64,000 nucleotides of DNA, taken from positions 930,001 to 994,000 of the forward strand of contig JALMQS010000435.1 of assembly GCA_024734495.1 (NCBI GenBank), given 5' to 3'. This document shows, piece by piece, positions 32,176-42,499 of the stretch; the first letter of the stretch is position 1, and each line of letters starts with the position of its first letter. Both the position numbers and the translations under genes were made by a program. The stretch is from Forficula auricularia (taxonomy: Eukaryota; Arthropoda; Insecta; Dermaptera; Forficulidae). A model generated the notes under the pieces. That model saw only the letters and a program-made list of their open reading frames with translations, was not told the origin of the DNA and did not search any database.

Positions 32176-32449
32176 TATTCTTATTTCCCATTGTATTCAT
32201 CCCACGTTCTGTCTAAGAACAAATAAAAAAATAAATATTTTTCTGAAAAAATCGAATAAAAAGCTTAATTAGTATTCGAATAGTATACTTTTTAAAATAA
32301 ATTGGGACATCAGAATTTCATTTACAGCATCTCCTTCTTTGAAATCCTCCTACCGATATTATCTTTTCAAGATTTGAACTCTCAAACCCACGCGGAGAAA
32401 CCCGAAAAACCTCTAATGACATAGAAACTATCCGTGGAAGTCTCACTGA

Positions 32450-32457
<8 letters not shown>

Positions 32458-32508
<51 letters not shown>
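32458..32508. repeat. (TA)n microsatellite
   Basis: About 25 uninterrupted TA units immediately upstream of the element at 32509. Confidence 0.95.
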
Positions 32509-32512
<4 letters not shown>

Positions 32513-32746
32513 CGATTTCTCGAAAACGGCTCAAACGATTTCGCTAAAAATTGGTGTACTTATCAAGTCTCATGAGTCCGATTGAAATAAAGGTAGTGGG
32601 TGTAAATTAGTCATGTCGCAAAATAAATATTTTAATCGTTCATATCTCGTCTTCGGTAAGTCGCAGAGCTTTGAAATTTGAAACTTAAGCTATCTAGAAG
32701 CAAAAAGTTACCGAGCATCGCTCGGTGCTCCAGACACTTATTATTA
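32509..32746 (+). mobile_element. Shorter copy of the Helitron-like element
   Basis: Begins CGATTTCTCGAAAACGGCTC and ends ACCGAGC-ATC-GCTCGGT then GCTCCAGACAC. The internal sequence differs from the longer copy, so conservation is limited to the ends. That is usual for elements mobilised in trans. Confidence 0.5.
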
Positions 32747-34456
32747 GGTTGCAGTTAATTTTAATTTTTAAATTTCAAACTAGCCTTTCTAGAGGTTAAT
32801 ATTGAATGCTTTAAAATGTTGGTGGAGCCTAGAGGGTATGCAACCGATATGTCTTCCATGGCAACGCAAAGCCTACCCTGTAGGCATTTACAAATTTTAG
32901 ATTATGTATTTCACCTCGAATTTTAATTTAATAAATAATGTTATAAGTTATAAGCTATCATATAAGAAAGACGGTCTTATAGTCACTAATACACTTGATA
33001 ATGGTAAAAATTATTTCATACGCTAGGCGGCCTAAAAAAATTCAACCTTTAACTTTTTTACCTATTCGTGTTGAAAAATGTATGAAATGAGGAGAAAAAT
33101 CATTGATAAGCATGATTTTTTCTATTTGTCTGAACGTCGATACTCTTGATTAGCTATGAAAGGAAGCTCATAGAAAAGTTTGTTGGGGTCAAAATTGTTG
33201 TATGATAAAAACCAGGAATTAATTAGGTGGGCTTAATGAGTTCAGAAATTCCGGTTGAAAAAGGCATAAAATCAGAAAAAATTGACTCGTTATACAGGGT
33301 GTCCCGAATCACAACGATAAAGCATGAAGAGGGGGTAGGACAATTTACGACGGTCTTGAACAGAAATTTTTTTTTAATAAAAGTTTTCGAGTTTTTTGAA
33401 AATAGGGAAAATCGCTACCCTGCCCTAAATATTGAGATGCTGTGGCTACAAATTTACATATTTTATTATTCTAATTTTCTTTACGCAATCCTGAATATTC
33501 CAGCTATTGTCCAGAATTCAAAATAAAACAATCGTACTATACTTTTGAAGAAAAAAAATTATTTGCCGGACTTATGTTTTAATTTAATAGAAAAGTTAAA
33601 TAGGCTTTCCCGTTGGGTCAGCTTCAGCTCTCTTGGTCAAACTGTTTCCTGGCAAAATAATTGTCAAATCACCAAATTTTTCAAAGAGCGTACCTAGTCT
33701 GGAAAGAATTTTCACTTTTTCAGAAATTTATAAATCAAAATATCATAATTTATTGGTGATATTGTAGTCTAATGGGAAAGAAAAAAAAACAAAGTGATAT
33801 TTTAGGGGGTTTTTTTTCGAGACGTAAAAACTTTTCATGTTCACACCAGGTATTATTATCTAATTTTTTGTACATGACTGATAATAATGATGGCCCCCCA
33901 TTCTCGGGAGAGGGGGGGGGGTGACGTGTTCTATAGTGAGTCTCTGAGGCGAGGTCAAATAAAACTCTGCAAATTTTCTTTCCAAACATCTAATTTGTTG
34001 ATTTGCATAAAATTCAAATTAGCTATAATGATTTATATTTCTGAGCTTGAAAGAAGAAGCAAACAAATTCTCTTCATGCTAGCTAGACTAATGGTGTATG
34101 ATATTCCGCCTAGCAGAAGACAGAACTGTTTCATTCTCCACTCTTATTTTAGTTATAGATTTTTTAATTGCTGCGAGATTTGAATAAAACATTCGCTCAA
34201 AAATCAATAGAGTGTATGTTGTAAGCACAATCATTTAACAACAATCCGATATCTCAGTTAGAACACAAAGCAAGTTCTTTTGATTTTTTCGAAAACGATG
34301 ACCTTTTCAAAATTATGTAATTCAATCAAACAGAACAGGATTTTTTTTAAATTGCTCTAGTCTAGTGCAGCTAGTAAGTATTTTTTATCCTACGATTTTT
34401 AAATCCAGATAATTACATATCCTATATCGTGCAATGATATAAGATATAATGTTAAG
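32747..34456. other. No gene seen; single MITE-like end
   Basis: At 33294 TACAGGGTGTCCCGAATCAC resembles the start of widespread TA-target MITEs, but no matching inverted end is visible. The rest is AT-rich with G and T runs near 33780-33920. Confidence 0.45.
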
Positions 34457-34515
34457 TATTGAAGGAGACAATAAAAGAGTGTCTCTTCTGCTAGAATTTT
34501 AAATTTTTAATTGAT

Positions 34516-34569
34516 TTATAACGAGACTATAGTTTCGACAGCTTTGCTCTCTTCATCAGTCTATTACAA
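34516..34569 (-). ncRNA. Hammerhead ribozyme motif, weakened helix II
   Basis: Minus strand: TTGTAA, TAGA, CTGATGA, A, GAGAGC/GCTGTC (one mismatch), GAAAC, TATA, GTC, TC, TTATAA. Core boxes are intact. Confidence 0.65.
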
Positions 34570-34639
34570 TTGATTCAGAGGAATTAATGTATGTAAGTTT
34601 TTACTTACTTACTTACATACATTAATTCCTGTGAATCAA

Positions 34640-34693
34640 TTGTAATAGACTGATGAAGAGAGCAAAGCTGTCGAAACTATAGTCTCGTTATAA
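34640..34693 (+). ncRNA. Hammerhead ribozyme motif, tandem unit 1
   Basis: Helix I pairs TTGTAA and GA with TC and TTATAA around a small internal loop. The core is CTGATGA, A, GAGAGC/GCTGTC (one mismatch), GAAAC-TATA-GTC. Helix III is only C-G plus a four-base loop, so cleavage may need dimerisation. Confidence 0.68.
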
Positions 34694-34773
34694 ATCAATT
34701 AAAAATTTATAATCCCAGCAGAAGACACACTCTTTTATTGTTAAAACATACAACATTAATTCCTGTGAATCAA

Positions 34774-34827
34774 TTGTAATAGACTGATGAAGAGGGCAAA
34801 GCTCTCGAAACTATAGTCTCGTTATAA
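34774..34827 (+). ncRNA. Hammerhead ribozyme motif, tandem unit 2
   Basis: As unit 1, but helix II is GAGGGC/GCTCTC, fully paired with one G-U. Core boxes CTGATGA and GAAAC and triplet GTC are intact; this is the best-preserved copy of this subtype. Confidence 0.78.
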
Positions 34828-34935
34828 ATAAATTAAAATTTTATAATCCCAGCAGAAGACACACTCTTTTATTGTCTGCTTCAATTTATAAAAATTCTGC
34901 TACTCTCGGCAAAAAGAAACTTTCAATTTAATGTT

Positions 34936-35140
34936 AATTATTGTATTTGCCTCCCGGTTTTTTAATCCAATCGATGCAAAAGGCGTACACTGAAAAGATA
35001 TACTACCTATAAATCATGTCAGACCATTGCATTACCCAAAAAAAGAGAAGAGTGTGATTGAGAAAAGAAGCAGAGAAAAGGGCCAGTGCACTGTTGAGGG
35101 TTTTGAGTGACGGAGGTGGGCTTCGCAGCAATATTATATA
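34936..35140. other. No recognisable feature
   Basis: Spacer of mixed composition with no coding signal. Confidence 0.45.
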
Positions 35141-35245
35141 AAATAATATATAGGTGTTTGTTTATTTGAATCAAGCAGAAGACACCCTGATTCATTTCCT
35201 GTTAAAAATCAACAACTCTCCTACTCCCAGCAAGAAAATCTTTTC
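35141..35245 (-). repeat. PLE-tail/retrozyme-related unit, inverted and diverged
   Basis: The reverse complement reads GAAAAGATTTTCTTGCTGGG, GAGTAGGAGAGTTGTTGA and CTTCTGCTTGATTCAAATAA, matching 4600-4700 with about 75-80% identity by eye. Confidence 0.55.
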
Positions 35246-35342
35246 AAAGTAATTGTTAGTATGAAAATTATTTTTAAAAAGTGTAAAATAAATCGTAATT
35301 GCTATTTTTAATAAATAAAACTGTTCTACAAAAGATTTTACC

Positions 35343-35909
35343 CGTAAACCTGACAATGGATTCCAGTAGAGTTTTATACGCTAATTAGGTATCATGCAAT
35401 TTTCCGATTTTTTACAACACGTCAGAGTTTTGAGATTTAATCGGTTAAAATGACAAAAAAGGCCATTTTGACCTATTTTCGAGTCCCATTAAATATTAAA
35501 CAGCAATATTTGAAATCAAAATATTTTCTTGACGCAATAGAAAACAGCTTCTCTTTGATTTTCAAATTGCCACTTGTTTTTAGCTCAATTAGAACTCGAG
35601 TTATAATTAAAAAACTAAAACTACGTGATTATAAAGAATAATAAACATACAGTTATAACTCGAGTTGTAATTGAACTAAAAACAAGAGGTAATTTGAAAA
35701 TCAGAGAGGAAGCTGTTTCATATAACGTCAACAAAATATTTTGATTTCAAACATTGCTGTTTAATATCTAATGGGACTCGAAAATAGGTCAAAATGGCCT
35801 TTTTCGTCGTTTTGACCGATATTTCAAAACTCTGACGTGTTGTAAAAAATCGGAAAATTGCTTGATAATCAGCGTATAAAACTACTTGAATCCATTATTA
35901 GGTTTACGA
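35343..35909. mobile_element. Foldback MITE
   Basis: The left end GTAAACCTGACAATGGATTC and right end GAATCCATTATTAGGTTTAC are inverted repeats. Arms of about 270 bp are complementary with few differences (TTTTTACAACACGTCAGAGT, CCTATTTTCGAGTCCCATTA and others) and meet near 35640. It is about 567 bp and non-coding. Confidence 0.78.
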
Positions 35910-36969
35910 GGAGAAATTTTTGTCGAGCAGTGTACATAATAGAAATATTTAATAATTATTTGAAATTAGAAAGGGATATCAATCCATGTTTCCCCAGTGT
36001 AATTCGAGGCTTGTAATATATGATTCATGATTTTTTATGCAAAAGGTAATTTGTTTCTTGTTACTTAAAAAATTCTAATTTTCCCATCCTGTCTGTAAGC
36101 TTCCCCCTCTTTGAAAAACATTTCTGGCTTCTGTCCTGATTTACACCACTGGCAGTAACGTAAAAACCTCTCTCAATTTTATTATTATGGGTTAAAGGGA
36201 AATAATATACCAGTGCGTATTCTATTTCAGATATTGGATGTCTGTTAATGGAAGCGACTAATTATTATATTGCTCGCGAATTTGCATAGTGGTAGACTTT
36301 ATTTATTATTGACAGAGAGAGATTAGGAGCCGGTTTATCCCGGGAATGGGTGGCTTGTTCACGAATAGGAGGATCCCCAGACTCCCGAAAACTATGCATA
36401 AACCTATGCAATTTGGGAAATCTCACTATTCGGGCCAAAAGGATTCGATAAAAGCGATCAGTTGATAAAACATTTGAGGAAGAGCGATTTTAATTTACAA
36501 AACAATCGTTAGTGAGGTGGAGGGGTGTAGAGTGGATGTGTACCTATATGCATTTCAAGTGTGTCTTTGAGGCTTAACAATTTTTAACAGTGAAAATATT
36601 TATAAATGTAAAAAACCGTCACAAAAAAGATGCTGTGACGTCATGATGACGCATCATATGTGATTAATCTATATCAGTGTTCTTCAACCTTTGTCAAAAA
36701 TTTGTTGTGTCTTTTTTATTTTTAATTGATTAATTGTACTTTTCGCACATCTTCACTCTCAGCAAATTGTCAATTTTTCAACTTCTCTGTTGTTGGATCT
36801 TATTAGATAATTTTAATTTAATGTCAAAAATATATTTATCTTAAAGAGAAATATTTTATCCCTAAATGAAACATGATCAATTCCGAAAAATTGTTTTCAA
36901 TTTATCAATTATAACATTTAAAACAGAAGAAACATGGAGCATGTTGACAATTTTGCAGATTGTCTAAGA
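35910..36969. other. No recognisable feature
   Basis: Positions 36290-36560 are somewhat richer in GC and share TATGCATTTCAAGTG with 39690-39710. No frame or splice structure convinces me. Confidence 0.4.
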
Positions 36970-37190
36970 CAGAGGTTCTTAAAATACGGCCCGCGGGCCA
37001 AATCCGGCCCTTGAAACTTTTCCATCCGGCCCGCGGCTACTACAGAATTAATACACACATATTCACTATATTAAATATTAATGCCATTGAATAGCCTATT
37101 ATTAATATAATTTCCGTACAATATGTTATCTCCCATAACTTTCAATGTTCACATGTGGCCCTATTTCTAAAAAGTTTGGGGACCCCTGTG
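36970..37190. mobile_element. hAT-type MITE
   Basis: Begins CAGAGGTTCTTAAAATACGG and ends GTTTGGGGACCCCTG(TG). Candidate 8-bp duplications GTCTAAGA (36962-36969) and GTCAAAGA (37191-37198) differ at one base. Interior GGCCCGCGGGCCAAATCCGG is typical of Charlie-like non-autonomous hAT elements. It is 221 bp and has no coding sequence. Confidence 0.65.
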
Positions 37191-37491
37191 GTCAAAGAGA
37201 TATAGAGAAATTACATTCAAAAAACGAAAGATCTTATCAAAAATTTACCATATTTTAGAGCCGTCCATAAATTATGTCACACGAATTACAAGATTTCTAG
37301 ACCCCCTCCCCCTGTGTCACATTCTGTCACATTTTCATTGTGCCCCCCTGTATTTTGACGTCACACTATCACTTTTATAACTTATAATTTAATAATGATA
37401 GAAAAATATTTTTTAGAAATTTAACCCAACTAAAGGAATTAATTAAATTTCATCCAGAACTTAAGTGACTTGATTTAAATTTTTCGTTAAA

Positions 37492-38541
37492 TTGAATAAT
37501 AACATTTACAAACAATTAAAAGGAGTTCCAATAGGAGGATGTCTCAGTCCCATTATTGCGGACTTAGTGATGGATAAAATATATGTTGAGGTAATAAAAC
37601 CAATGAAGTTGAAACTATTTATACAATATGTTGATGATAGCCTGGCTATTGTTAAGAAGAACAGCGTAGACCTTAAGGCGTTTAATAGTTTCAATGATAA
37701 TTTAATCTTCACATATGAACAAGAAATAAACAATAACATCAGTTTTTTGGATATTAAAATTATCAGAGTTGAGGAACGGTTGAGGACAGACCTGTATGTG
37801 AAAGATTCAAAAACAAATAGAATGTTGAACTTTAAATCAATACAGCCACTTCAGCATAAGATTAGTTTAATATATGGAGAAATAGGTAGATTGGATAGAA
37901 TATGTGATGAGAGCTACAGAGACATAAGATTGATTGATTTGCAAAAGAAATGTGAAAGCAATGGATATTCGAAACAATTTTTCAATAAAGTTCTAACTAA
38001 ATATAGAAAAAATAAATTAGTAACGGAAGTGATTAAAAAAGAAGATAAAATTATTAAAGGCTCCATCCCATATATTCATGATTTATCTGCGAAAATCTTG
38101 AGAATTCTGAATAATAATGACATAAAATTGGTACACAGTGTTGGCAGGCCACTCATGAACATATTCAACAATAAGACTCATCTTGAAAAACTTGATAAAA
38201 TGGGGGTTATTTATGAGATGGTCTGTGATTCATGTAAAAAAGATAAAAAAACACACAAATATATAGGTGAGACTTCAAGACATTTGAGACAAAGAATTAA
38301 AGAACATATTTCATCGATTAATGGAAATAAATTGGTCTCCGCGTTATCCATTCATGCTATTGACAACGAGCATAGTTTCGATTTTGAAGGAGTAAAGATA
38401 CTAGATTATGAGAAAAATTGGACCAAGAGAAAAATAAAAGAATCTCTTTATATATTGAAGGATATCGATAATTGTGTAAATTTCAAAATGGATTCGGAAA
38501 ACATATCAGAATGCTACAGTCTAATTGTGTCATTGTTGTGA
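37492..38541 (+). CDS. Penelope-like RT C-terminal half with GIY-YIG endonuclease
   Basis: The 349-codon frame is open with no stop. It starts inside the RT: YKQLKGVPIGGCLSPIIADL (motif B), FIQYVDDSLAIV (catalytic YVDD) and ISFLDIKII. A basic linker follows, including PYIHDLSAKILRILNN. The C-terminal nuclease is GVIYEMVCDSCKK, then HKYIGETSRHLRQRIKEH and HAIDNEHSFDFEG. The nuclease has a longer insertion (KKDKKTH) between its GIY-like (IYEM) and YIG parts than the PLE at 21061. Low identity between the two means separate PLE families. Motif A and all upstream sequence are missing, so it is not functional; the apparent start is only the truncation point. Confidence 0.88.
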   Translation: MNNNIYKQLKGVPIGGCLSPIIADLVMDKIYVEVIKPMKLKLFIQYVDDSLAIVKKNSVDLKAFNSFNDNLIFTYEQEINNNISFLDIKIIRVEERLRTDLYVKDSKTNRMLNFKSIQPLQHKISLIYGEIGRLDRICDESYRDIRLIDLQKKCESNGYSKQFFNKVLTKYRKNKLVTEVIKKEDKIIKGSIPYIHDLSAKILRILNNNDIKLVHSVGRPLMNIFNNKTHLEKLDKMGVIYEMVCDSCKKDKKTHKYIGETSRHLRQRIKEHISSINGNKLVSALSIHAIDNEHSFDFEGVKILDYEKNWTKRKIKESLYILKDIDNCVNFKMDSENISECYSLIVSLL

Positions 38542-38836
38542 GAGTGTTGAATTGATTTAGTATGTTGATTAAACAGGTATTGATTTTATAAGAAAAATGT
38601 AATAGGAAGATGTGTATTTTTTGATATTTCATTAATTTCATTAATAAAAATATAAAGAGTAAATTAACTTATAATGTGTTTCTAGAATGGATTATTTATA
38701 ATGGATTTTTTAATTATATAATAATTGACTATGCAATGAGATAATTAGAAAAAATAAAATTGAAAATAATATTTAATATAATCATTAATTCAAAATAGTT
38801 TCTAGTTCAGTGATAAACGTTTTTATAAATTGTTGC

Positions 38837-38870
<34 letters not shown>

Positions 38871-39057
38871 ATTGTAATGAATTATGTGATGTATCTATAT
38901 TGAAGATTTAAGAATGAATGTTTCATGTGAAATGACAAATTCCGGTTCTTGAACGAGATGTATGTATGATTTCAAATTATTATAAAAAAAAAATTTGTGT
39001 TATATAATTCTCTATAAAAAGAAAAAATGTAAATAGGTGTTTCATTTCAATTTTTAG

Positions 39058-39102
39058 AACTACTGAGGATGGTCGACCAGTGGTGACCGAAACTGTATAG
39101 TT
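39058..39102 (+). ncRNA. Hammerhead ribozyme motif in PLE tail
   Basis: AACTA, CTGAGGA, T, helix II GGTC/GACC extended by ACC/GGT across a bulge, GAAA, C-T-G, cleavage triplet GTA, TAGTT. Helix I (AACTA/TAGTT) is 5 perfect pairs. It belongs to the minimal helix III type but uses A at the cleavage site, allowed by the NUH rule. Confidence 0.65.
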
Positions 39103-39438
39103 ATCAATTAAATAATACAAATAGTTATTAAAATTATTGTTTTATTATATTTGTGACAAAACCAACCCTTCAATTTAACGAAAAAAGTAAAGGAATTAAA
39201 TATATTTTATGTTTAACTTTATTTTTATTCATATTATTCAACACATTATTCACTATTACTATTATTATTGAATTATAAATAAATTTAAAAAATATATTAT
39301 TAAAACTTTTTTAATTTTTTAATTTTATTTTTGTGACATCACAATTTTTAAGATCCCAGGGCCCCCTGTCACATTTTGTCACAAATCTGGGACGCCCCAT
39401 CCCCCCTTAGTGTGTGACGTAATTTATGGACCGCCCCT

Positions 39439-40038
39439 TATTAGAGAGATATTATTTTCATAAATATTTTCATTTTTCTTTGAAGATAATTTCTATACAA
39501 TGTGTAGTAAGTGTCAAGCTTTTGCAAAAATATTATTTAAGCCAAATATACAAATTGAAATGTCATAATTGAATGAAGGAAAATTTGTTCAGAAACGTAT
39601 TTAACTCAAATAAATGTTCTATCGATTGTATTTTAAAAAGATACGATATATATGGTACATAAATCGTGGGAGTGGATGGGTGGTGGAGCACGCGTATATG
39701 CATTTCAAGTGAGCCTTTGGAGCTCATCAATTATTTTTTTCGTCCATACGAAATTAACAGAAAACGTTTGTACAATTATTGATTTATTTTCACATTTAAT
39801 TCAATTATATTTAATTAATCCGATTACGATTCAAATAATGGAGGTTATTATTTGCATTTATTCAAGGGAATTCGTGTCGAATTTCACTCGTAAATGGGGA
39901 GCGACTGATTATGAATCACTCAGTTGGAATTTGGGAAGGATGGGGGTGGGTGGAGGTGTGGGGTGCGGGGCTGGCTGAGTTTAGTTCTCGGTCATAATCA
40001 TATTCGGTGGATGATAATAAGGGCTGCGAGAGGCTCAC
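39439..40038. other. No recognisable feature
   Basis: AT-rich to 39650, then more mixed composition. TATGCATTTCAAGTGAGCCT near 39698 resembles 36549. No coding structure is resolved before the candidate exon. Confidence 0.4.
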
Positions 40039-40101
40039 CTCGGATTTGCCTTTGGAGACGCAGTTGGCAACGTTGGTTGGCTCCAGGCTCAGCGAATCCC
40101 T
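40039..40101 (-). CDS. Candidate 63-bp internal exon of a host gene
   Basis: On the minus strand a strong polypyrimidine tract and acceptor (CCCTTTTTCTTTTTTTGCAG) precede 63 bases of balanced GC content, which end GAG before a consensus donor GTGAGC. The 21 codons are fully open in one frame (starting RDSLSLEP, ending KGKSE), and 63 is a multiple of three, so it could be a cassette exon. Codon composition and GC differ sharply from surrounding AT-rich DNA. I do not recognise the protein and see no neighbouring exon. This could be chance; no function is proposed. Confidence 0.4.
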
Positions 40102-40615
40102 CTGCAAAAAAAGAAAAAGGGCACATTTAAGAAAACAGAAAAACCATTTCAGTTAATGAAACGAATCGGGAGACGCATTTGCAAAATCATTGCCAATTTA
40201 GAAATTAATATACTCTGCCTCAGTGGTGCGTAAACTATTTATATTTGCGACCCTTTATCTTAGACATAAATTGTACGTGACTAATAAAAACTTTTCAACT
40301 ATGATTAGGAAATATAATTTGTTAATTAATAGTTCTAATGCATAGATAACACAGATCGACAATTTTTTGTCAATTTCGAGTACCTTTTTATGGTTCTAAT
40401 TAAAAATTAAAACGGGACCATTTTACAATGTTTGTCCGTTTGTTAGAGCATTTTAGTTCGTAAACTAAATAAAATAAAAAATGAAATTAATATATGTACT
40501 ATTGGTATGGTATTCATTTTCCCTGAAATCAAAAATTATATTAACATTTTAATCGAATGATTATTTTAGGTATGGTCTAATTTTATATGGGGTCAAATAT
40601 ATAAAATATACTTTT
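40102..40615. other. No recognisable feature
   Basis: AT-rich DNA, which would be intron if the neighbouring exon is real. Confidence 0.4.
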
Positions 40616-40623
40616 ATCCTTGG

Positions 40624-40912
40624 CATGCGCGGATCCAGGGGGGGGAATGATTGGGGGCGACCGCCCCCCCCCCCCCCCCCCCAAAGCATTGGAGATCAAT
40701 ATTTTTTATATGTTTATTTAATTTTTTTTTTTTTTAATAACATAAAAATTTTAAAATTGAAGAAAATAAAGTACTATGTGGGGGGGGGGCGTCTCTGACC
40801 CCCCCCCCCCCCCCGCTTGGACAATTCGATCGCGACACACTTCCGAGATCAAAAGTAGATCTTATATACCGGCGACCCCCCCCCCCCAAAACAGAGGTCT
40901 GGATCCGCGCCT
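40624..40912. mobile_element. hAT-type MITE rich in G and C runs
   Basis: Ends CATGCGCGGATCCAG and CTGGATCCGCGCCTG are inverted repeats, flanked by perfect 8-bp duplications ATCCTTGG (40616-40623 and 40913-40920). The interior has long C runs (40664-40682, 40799-40814, 40876-40886) and a G run near 40780. CAGGGGCGGATCCAG-like ends with 8-bp duplications are typical hAT MITEs. No coding sequence. Confidence 0.85.
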
Positions 40913-40920
40913 GATCCTTG

Positions 40921-41276
40921 GGTATGGAAGGGTAGCTCCACATTGGTCGTTTTGGGGTGATTTTTGGACCTAGCGGCGTTTAGAAACGGCTTAGCTTAAA
41001 ATAATGAAAGATTTTCACGAATTCCCTCATTTTTCACTTTATCAATTTTAAATAAGATCGAATTTGATGTATCAAGTATTTTAGGAGTTAAAACGTATCC
41101 GGTCCAACTCGCACTTAGCCGGATTATTTATTTTATCTATGTGTAAGAAGAATATATTGTATGACCAGTAAAAATTTACTTTACTCAAGTTAAGAAAACT
41201 CCAATTTTTACATTTTACAATAAAAAATGTGGAATTTTTTTTATTTATTTTATGGCCTCGGCTAGGGTACTACCAT
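40921..41276. other. No recognisable feature
   Basis: AT-rich spacer. Confidence 0.5.
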
Positions 41277-41492
41277 TATCGCGCGGAGAATTTACCACTG
41301 CTCGAAGCCTCTAAAAACTTAGTATATTGGACTATATCTAACTTTTTGAGATTTGGCTCGTGATCCCGGCTTCTTTTCCTTCTACTCTGTTCTTTTCACG
41401 ATGGAGAGGCCAGCCCATACAGGCCTTTAGGGGATGGACCTTCTGGTGTATCTCCTTCTCACATCAAAATCAATAAAAAAAAAAAAAAAAAT
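41277..41492 (+). mobile_element. SINE, headless copy with poly-A tail
   Basis: TTATCGCGCGGAGAATTTAC through CTTTTCACGATGGAGAGGCC to the A run at 41475-41491 matches 11036-11256 of the tRNA-derived SINE at roughly 90% by eye. The tRNA-like head is absent, so it is 5'-truncated or belongs to a subfamily with another head. Confidence 0.72.
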
Positions 41493-42495
41493 TGACCAGT
41501 TTAAGTTAAGTAAACTAATGAGGAATTTTAGTTACATAAAATTAAATTTATAATTAAAATATACTTAAAAAAAAATAATTAAAAACACTTTTATTTCAAA
41601 ATGCACTAAAAAACAGATAATAGATTTTTCTTTAGTACTACTAAAATTTGGTTATTCACATGATTTAGAAATTTAAATAAAATCAGCGCCTATTAAGCTT
41701 TTAGCCATAGGAGTTAGAAAATTTGTAAAGTACTAACGAAAAACTTATTTTCTTCTCTTTTAGTCAATTTTAAAATAAAAGCATTTTTTTAATATATTTA
41801 ATTTTTTTAGTCTTTAAAATTTACAAGTATTTTATTTCGTGTTGTTGATTTTTGTTCCAATACTTTTGCAGGGTCCTAAAGAGCATCTAGGTAAAATGTG
41901 GTTCATATTCAGACAAAGGACCTAAAAGTTTTAATCTTTTTCATATCAGGCAGCCGATCAGTTTGCGTGAATATGTCAAATGTCATAGAGATTCTTGAGA
42001 GCATTTAATCGAATAGGCTGACAAAACTTTTCTAGATATGCTATGAATAGAGTATTTTTGGGATAAAATAGTCTAAAAAAGTCAGTGACAGAAAAATACC
42101 TATCTATCACAGGTAGCCTATAATAAGAGATTTCGTATTCGGAAATCCACTGATCGAGACGAAACAGCTGCCTAAACATAAGATAATAGAGATGGGTGTC
42201 AATCCTCTTAGGGGAAAAAAATTGTATTTTACAAATTTAATACAATTTAATTTATTTATTTGTTATTTTGACATTTAAATTATGTACTCTTTATATTTAT
42301 TAGGTTAATCATGTTAAATATATTTTTTTAATATGTATTTAAAAGATTGATAAAATTTAATTTAATTTATTTATTATTTTGATATGTACTTTTTGTCTTA
42401 ATTAGGTTAATATAGTCAAATAAATATAGATAGTATAGATATTTGTGCAAATATCAAAAAGGTTAATAAAAAATCATAATTGAGCTTGAATTTCA
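41493..42495. other. No recognisable feature
   Basis: AT-rich. A short direct repetition (TATTTTGACATTTAAATTAT- and TATTTTGATATGTAC-type phrases near 42260 and 42370) suggests an old local duplication. Confidence 0.45.
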
Positions 42496-42499
42496 CATG

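Larger units (their letters stand above)
34457..34935. mobile_element. Cluster of retrozyme-like units: two tandem and one inverted hammerhead
   Basis: The minus-strand unit (34457-34600) faces two plus-strand units. The plus units repeat with a 134-bp period (hammerheads at 34640 and 34774). Each unit runs from ATTAATTCCTGTGAATCAAT through the hammerhead to CAGCAGAAGACACACTC and TTTTATTGT. The cluster ends with the GCTACTCTCGGCAAAAAG block also seen with the other units. There is no open frame. Tandem hammerhead monomers are the genomic signature of retrozymes. Confidence 0.8.
37490..39130 (+). mobile_element. Second Penelope-like element, 5'-truncated, with hammerhead tail
   Basis: It consists of an uninterrupted RT/GIY-YIG frame, a 500-bp AT-rich 3' UTR with a (TA)n(TG)n tract (38836-38871), and a hammerhead near the 3' end (39058-39102). 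The 5' boundary lies at about 37490, inside RT motif B, so most of the RT is lost. Confidence 0.82.
37258..39438. mobile_element. MITE with GTCCATAAATTACGTCACAC ends, split by a PLE
   Basis: Left end GCCGTCCATAAATTATGTCA and right end TGACGTAATTTATGGACCGC are inverted repeats. Subterminal C-rich stretches (CCCCCTCCCCCTG; CCATCCCCCCTTAG) match across the two arms. Complementarity continues to AAATTTTTCGTTAAATTGA (about 37475) and TCAATTTAACGAAAAAAG (about 39170). Everything between belongs to an inserted PLE. The intact MITE would be about 500 bp. Confidence 0.7.

Noticed and set aside
33287..33330. Complete MITE starting TACAGGGTGTCCC
   Set aside because: No inverted partner end is found downstream or upstream within a plausible distance.
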